Assembly (NCBI GenBank): GCA_051252455.1
Contig: JBPOFM010000008.1
Span: 124,001-188,000, forward strand
Reading direction: 5' to 3'
DNA from: JBPOFM01 sp051252455
GTDB taxonomy: Bacteria > Bacteroidota > Bacteroidia > Flavobacteriales > Flavobacteriaceae
DNA: 64,000 nucleotides
Shown here: positions 61,004 to 64,000 of the stretch, piece by piece
How positions within the stretch are numbered: the stretch's first letter is position 1
How the letters are laid out: every line of letters begins with the position of its first letter
The notes under the pieces: generated by a model
Databases searched by the model: none
Seen by the model: the letters and a program-made list of their open reading frames with translations, nothing else
Told to the model about the DNA's origin: nothing
Program-made: the position numbers and the translations under genes

Positions 61004-61040
61004 TAGAAAACATCTATTTTTAAAAAATGATCGTATATAA

Positions 61041-61070
61041 AAATAGCCTTACTTACGTGAGGCTATTTCT
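61041..61070 (+). terminator. Terminator of the GAPDH gene
   Basis: Stem AAATAGCCT/AGGCTATTT with inner AC/GT pairing, followed by a short T-run. Confidence 0.75.
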
Positions 61071-61140
61071 TTAAAAAGAAACATATAATAATTATAATTC
61101 TTATCTTGTTCGAAATTAACTACTTCAAAAAAAAACTTAA

Positions 61141-61761
61141 ATGCATTCCATTAAAACTTTAACCATTGTCCTATTTTCATTGTTGATTTACTCAAATGTC
61201 AATGCCCAAGAAACACCTGAAGAAACTGATGAGGAGAAACTGTCCTTATATGAAAGTTCCATCAGCAACCAGTTTGAATATGTGATCCAGAAGTCCTATA
61301 GCTATCAGGAATTTAAAAACGTAAAAAAATCATGGCTTTATGAATTAAAGGCGCACACGCTTGATTCGTTAAAGGCCGTTCAAGACGATTTATCGACAAC
61401 TCAAAAAACGGTAGATAGTTTGGAACTGGAGATAGACGGTTTCAAAAGCAATCTTGCAAATACAAAAACGCAATTGAGCGATACCATTGACGAGAAAGAT
61501 AATATGTCTCTTTTCGGAATGCAAATGAGTAAAACCAATTACAGCATGACTTTATGGAGCGTCATTGGAATTTTATTCGCATTATTGTTATTGTTTATCT
61601 ATAAATTCAGAAGTAGCAATACCATTACCAGACATTCTAAAAAAGCTCTAGCAGAAACCGAAGAGGAATTTGAAGAACACCGTCGTAATGCGCTAGAACG
61701 TGAACAGATTGTTCGACGCCAGCTTCAAGATGAGCTCAACAAACAGAAAAAAACTAAATAA
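61141..61761 (+). CDS. Exported membrane-anchored coiled-coil protein
   Basis: The 206-residue protein has a signal peptide ending VNAQE (about residue 22), an Asp/Glu-rich segment, a coiled coil (about 75-125, DDLSTTQKTVDSLELEIDGF), a transmembrane helix at about 138-158 (WSVIGILFALLLLFIYKF), and a charged helical C-terminus rich in E, R and Q. It lies just upstream of trmD on the same strand and homologues are often mislabelled as tRNA methyltransferase; nothing in this sequence supports that. Function is unknown, perhaps a structural or scaffolding role at the inner membrane. Confidence 0.75.
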   Translation: MHSIKTLTIVLFSLLIYSNVNAQETPEETDEEKLSLYESSISNQFEYVIQKSYSYQEFKNVKKSWLYELKAHTLDSLKAVQDDLSTTQKTVDSLELEIDGFKSNLANTKTQLSDTIDEKDNMSLFGMQMSKTNYSMTLWSVIGILFALLLLFIYKFRSSNTITRHSKKALAETEEEFEEHRRNALEREQIVRRQLQDELNKQKKTK

Positions 61762-61767
61762 ATATTT

Positions 61768-61800
61768 TAAATCCGGAAGTTTTCTTTCGGATTTTTTATT
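61768..61800 (+). terminator. Terminator between the coiled-coil gene and trmD
   Basis: ATCCG/CGGAT stem with inner AAG/CTT pairing, followed by a T-run. Confidence 0.75.
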
Positions 61801-61896
61801 TCAAGTTTATAAAATAATAGTATTTAGGATAATCTAAAACTCAATAATGCGACTGCAAACTAATTTTTGCATCTTTGTAAATCATATCAGTCAATT

Positions 61897-62574
61897 ATGC
61901 GAATCGATATTATCACCGTTTTACCCGAACTTTTAAAAAGTCCGTTTGAGGCTTCTATTCTTAAGCGAGCCATTGAGGCGGATTTGGTAAGTGTTCATTT
62001 TCACAATTTAAGGGATTATACATCAGATAGATATAAATCTGTAGATGACACGCAATTTGGAGGTGGTGCAGGCATGGTGATGATGGTTGAACCGATTGAC
62101 AAATGCATCACTCAACTTCGATCAGAGCGTTCGTATGACGAAATCATTTATATGACTCCAGATGGTGAAACTTTGAAACAAGGTATTGCCAATCAATTAT
62201 CGATGAAGGAAAATATCATCATTTTATGTGGTCATTATAAAGGTGTTGATCAGCGTGTTCGCGACATGTTTGTCACACGAGAAATTTCAATAGGCGATTA
62301 CGTGCTCTCTGGAGGCGAACTTGGAGCTGCTGTACTTTGTGATGCGATTATCCGATTGATTCCTGGTGTCTTGGGTAACGAAACATCCGCTTTAACAGAT
62401 TCATTTCAAGATAACTTATTGGCACCACCAATTTATACCAAACCAAGAGACTATAAAGGCTATAAAGTTCCTGAATTATTATTCAGTGGCAACTTCCCTA
62501 AAATCGAAAAATGGCGTGAAGAACAAGCCTACCAAAGAACTAAAGAGCGTCGTCCAGACTTACTGGATGAGTGA
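61897..62574 (+). CDS. trmD: tRNA (guanosine(37)-N1)-methyltransferase
   Basis: The ATG at 61897 gives the standard N-terminus MRIDIITVLPELL and 225 residues; a TTG 30 nt upstream would add residues unlike the family. The trefoil-knot SAM site is YVLSGGELGAAVLCDAIIRLIPGVLGN, and GAGMVMMVEP and GHYKGVDQRV are further landmarks. TrmD methylates G37 next to the anticodon and prevents +1 frameshifts. rplS follows, an ancient pairing. Confidence 0.97.
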   Translation: MRIDIITVLPELLKSPFEASILKRAIEADLVSVHFHNLRDYTSDRYKSVDDTQFGGGAGMVMMVEPIDKCITQLRSERSYDEIIYMTPDGETLKQGIANQLSMKENIIILCGHYKGVDQRVRDMFVTREISIGDYVLSGGELGAAVLCDAIIRLIPGVLGNETSALTDSFQDNLLAPPIYTKPRDYKGYKVPELLFSGNFPKIEKWREEQAYQRTKERRPDLLDE

Positions 62575-62622
62575 TTACCTTCAAAATTTGCAATAATCTA
62601 TAAAATAATTATAAATAATTAA

Positions 62623-62652
62623 TTGCCTATTGTTAATTATTAATTACTTTTG
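62623..62652 (+). promoter_or_regulatory. rplS promoter (-33 TTG, -7 TACTTTTG)
   Basis: TTG at 62623-62625, a 19-nt spacer and TACTTTTG at 62645-62652 match the Bacteroidota promoter model well. Confidence 0.7.
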
Positions 62653-62653
62653 C

Positions 62654-62703
62654 ATCCAATTTCAGATTAACCTCTGGCGAAATACGTGAATGTTGGTTTG
62701 GAT
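62654..62703 (+). promoter_or_regulatory. Possible L19 mRNA leader structure
   Basis: The transcribed leader of rplS can fold with ATCCAA (62654-62659) paired to TTGGAT (62698-62703) and inner TTCA (62661-62664) to TGAA (62687-62690), ending about 20 nt before the start codon. Ribosomal protein leaders that bind their own product are known in other genes, so autoregulation by L19 is plausible but unproven here. Confidence 0.4.
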
Positions 62704-62724
62704 CAATCTTAAAATATAAAAGAG

Positions 62725-63075
62725 ATGAATTCTTTAGTTCAATTTGTACAAGACGAATTTGTAGAAAAAAAAGAGTTGCCAGACTTTGGCGCTGGTGATA
62801 CAATCACAGTGTACTATGAAATCCGTGAGGGTGAAAAAAAACGTACACAGTTTTTTAAAGGTGTAGTTTTACAACGTAAAGGAACAGGAAGTTCTGAAAC
62901 ATTTACGATCCGTAAAATGTCAGGAACTGTTGGTGTAGAGCGTATCTTCCCAGTAAACTTGCCAGCACTTCAAAAAATCGAAGTCAACAAAAAAGGTAAA
63001 GTTAGACGTTCTAGAATTTACTACTTTAGAGGTCTTACTGGTAAAAAAGCGAGAATCAAAGAAAAGAGAGATTAA
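62725..63075 (+). CDS. rplS: 50S ribosomal protein L19
   Basis: This 116-residue ribosomal protein lies at the subunit interface. Landmarks are DTITVYYEIREGEKKRTQFFKGVVLQRKG, SETFTIRKMSGTVGVERIFPV and the basic end VRRSRIYYFRGLTGKKARIKEKR. It has its own promoter and a structured leader. A clear terminator follows at 63095-63125, ahead of the long noncoding RNA region. Confidence 0.98.
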   Translation: MNSLVQFVQDEFVEKKELPDFGAGDTITVYYEIREGEKKRTQFFKGVVLQRKGTGSSETFTIRKMSGTVGVERIFPVNLPALQKIEVNKKGKVRRSRIYYFRGLTGKKARIKEKRD

Positions 63076-63094
63076 GTATTTCTCCAATTATTAT

Positions 63095-63125
63095 AAAAAA
63101 AGCCTTGATATTTCAAGGCTTTTTT
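63095..63125 (+). terminator. Terminator of rplS
   Basis: Stem AGCCTTGA/TCAAGGCT with a TATT loop and a T6 tail. Confidence 0.9.
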
Positions 63126-63219
63126 GGTTTATTAACTTTTGTTAATAAGTCTAGTTCATAAGTAGTTGAAAACTATAATGTTAAAACCTTTTGAAAATGA
63201 TGGATTTCTTTGTAATTTA

Positions 63220-63737
63220 GTAGAACGATTTTAGCAACAACCTTGTGTTGGTTTCAGCATCGAAAATTGAATTTGAGCTAAATCGTATAAAGTAACGTTC
63301 TTTATAAGATTGTTTTTTGAGATTTTTAAAGTATCACGTGTATGCGTGAAAAACTGAAAAATCATGATATTTTAAAAAGTGTTGCATGTTCAGACAGGCA
63401 ATAACTAGTAAGGTTGAAAGTTTCTAAAGGCTGTAACAGCGAAAGCGAAAACTTCGGTAGGAAACAATGTTTTAAAAATTGTTAGTCACGAAAGTGATGT
63501 ACAGGAGTTAAAACATCAAGAAGAACAATTAACTGAAACATTCTTATAACAGGTCAATACATTTTGAAAGTTATAGAACGTTTTATTGAAATGGTAAATC
63601 TTGGGTTGAAAAAGACGATTGTAGGACGTGAGTTCTAGTCGGCTGATGTAGTAGCAATGCTAATTAGATCGTATAGAAACTGTTTCAAAGAAAGCCATAT
63701 CAAAGTAGCAATTGTGCTATCGTGATATGGCTTTTGT
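63220..63737 (+). ncRNA. Large structured noncoding RNA candidate between rplS and icd
   Basis: No credible ORF occurs in 63126-63944, but this part is full of local inverted repeats. Examples are TATAAAG/CTTTATA (63286-63306), a 13-bp stem 63323-63335 with 63366-63378, TTGC...GCAA with inner TGT/ACA (63382-63401), GCTG-TAA-CAGC (63430-63440), TCAC-GAAA-GTGA (63486-63497), AGGAC-GTGA-GTTCT (about 63623-63636) and an ACTTCGGT UUCG hairpin. The 5' segment ACGATTTTAGC (63225-63235) can pair with 63277-63286 or with 63659-63672, the latter closing the whole domain. It ends in a strong terminator at 63690-63737. I looked for and did not find the signatures of RNase P RNA, tmRNA, SRP RNA or rRNA. 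The 5' end is uncertain: only an imperfect -7 (TTTCTTTG, 63205-63212) is visible. Confidence 0.55.
63690..63737 (+). terminator. Strong intrinsic terminator of the ncRNA candidate
   Basis: AAGCCATATCA pairs with TGATATGGCTT, with TAGCA/TGCTA as an inner hairpin, followed by TTTGTTATTTT. The gap from here to 63944 holds only the icd promoter. Confidence 0.85.
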
Positions 63738-63886
63738 TATTTTATATAGTTGCTTAATTGTTAAAATAGATTCTAAACGTAAAACGAGCGCCATGCTAAC
63801 AAATCAAAGCTCCTATTCGGTTCAATATTCCTATACAAACATTGACGAAATGGGAATAATCTACTTTATAAGCTATTTGATTTTTG

Positions 63887-63894
63887 TATATTTG
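63887..63894 (+). promoter_or_regulatory. -7 promoter element of icd
   Basis: TATATTTG, 50 nt before the icd ATG at 63945 and well past the ncRNA terminator. Confidence 0.55.
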
Positions 63895-63944
63895 CAATGC
63901 TCAAAAATTTGGGTACTCCCTTTAAACTTTAATTCAATATATTC

Positions 63945-64000
63945 ATGGCAAACACATCCACTATTTTTTATACAAAAACAGATGAAGCTCCAGCTTTAGC
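63945..64000 (+). CDS. icd: Monomeric NADP-dependent isocitrate dehydrogenase, N-terminus (partial)
   Basis: The 18 complete codons before the window end give MANTSTIFYTKTDEAPAL. The YTKTDEAPALA pattern is the characteristic start of the monomeric (about 740-residue) isocitrate dehydrogenase, which makes 2-oxoglutarate and NADPH. The gene continues beyond the window. The identification rests on this short but distinctive sequence. Confidence 0.8.
   Translation, partial: MANTSTIFYTKTDEAPAL

Noticed and set aside
61141..61761. tRNA methyltransferase annotation for the coiled-coil gene
   Set aside because: No SAM-binding or knot motif; the adjacent trmD carries the true enzyme sequence.
63220..63737. 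RNase P RNA, tmRNA or SRP RNA for the rplS-icd noncoding region
   Set aside because: The universal RNase P core (GAGGAAAGUCC), a tmRNA tag ending in ALAA, and the SRP GGAA/GNAR loops were not found; the segment is therefore left as an unassigned RNA.
63712..63999. A 95-codon frame running from the ncRNA terminator into icd
   Set aside because: It starts inside the terminator hairpin, overlaps icd in another frame and has no protein-like pattern.

Overview
The window is a chromosomal segment of a low-GC member of the Bacteroidota, almost certainly a Flavobacteriaceae. Four proteins carry C-terminal type IX secretion (T9SS) sorting domains, the left edge holds what looks like the end of gldG directly before dnaN, and DUF4835, DUF6913 and DUF1015 genes sit in familiar flavobacterial neighbourhoods. 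Start codons lack Shine-Dalgarno sequences, and many genes are preceded by the Bacteroidota -7 promoter element TAnnTTTG. I saw no prophage, insertion sequence, CRISPR array, rRNA or tRNA gene. The segment is mostly housekeeping and envelope genes, with interest concentrated in intergenic DNA and a few broken genes.

Layout. 1-9.3 kb: gldG end, dnaN, a DUF4870 membrane protein, then a leftward block with a sorbosone/PQQ-type dehydrogenase lipoprotein translationally coupled to a TonB-dependent receptor, two T9SS cargo proteins (beta-helix protein, cyanophycinase-like peptidase) and pcm. 9.5-20 kb, rightward: Gfo/Idh oxidoreductase, 3-hydroxyacyl-CoA dehydrogenase, a four-helix-bundle (IVP-like) gene between inverted heptamer repeats, DUF1015, YggS, an exonuclease/GIY-YIG protein without a normal start codon, a DUF3857 protein, a voltage-gated ion channel with a zinc ribbon, miaA, a cold-shock protein and a frameshifted SnoaL-like gene. 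20-35.7 kb, leftward: an RprXY-like two-component pair, GT2-YbbR-coaE, a large T9SS cargo protein, fabI, the bamD-rpoZ-coaBC-DUF4835-recN operon and DUF6913-dapA.

35.7-49.6 kb: a UshA-type nucleotidase split into two genes in swapped order, two paralogous YhhN-like membrane proteins under matching promoters, ligA, a truncated cutC, a GH2 beta-mannosidase, prmC, a GNAT, and a rightward chain ribD-HAD-DMT transporter-YigZ facing a thioesterase. 49.7-64 kb: dnaA, a low-molecular-weight phosphatase, a T9SS-exported PQQ-type sugar dehydrogenase, an RsmI-like methylase, a lysozyme-like protein, DUF2279-mltG-GNAT-dapF, a DegP/Q protease, a long-form GAPDH, a coiled-coil membrane protein, trmD, rplS, a roughly 500-nt apparently structured noncoding RNA with a strong terminator, and the start of a monomeric isocitrate dehydrogenase gene.

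The most novel-looking items are: (1) the large RNA between rplS and icd, with competing pairings for its 5' end and several GNRA/UUCG-type hairpins; (2) the YhhN-like paralogues sharing a two-half-site promoter; (3) heptanucleotide arrays in short intergenic gaps, including an inverted pair flanking the four-helix-bundle gene; and (4) the coupled receptor/PQQ-dehydrogenase pair, which suggests cofactor scavenging. All functional calls rest on reading motifs by eye; no database search was run.
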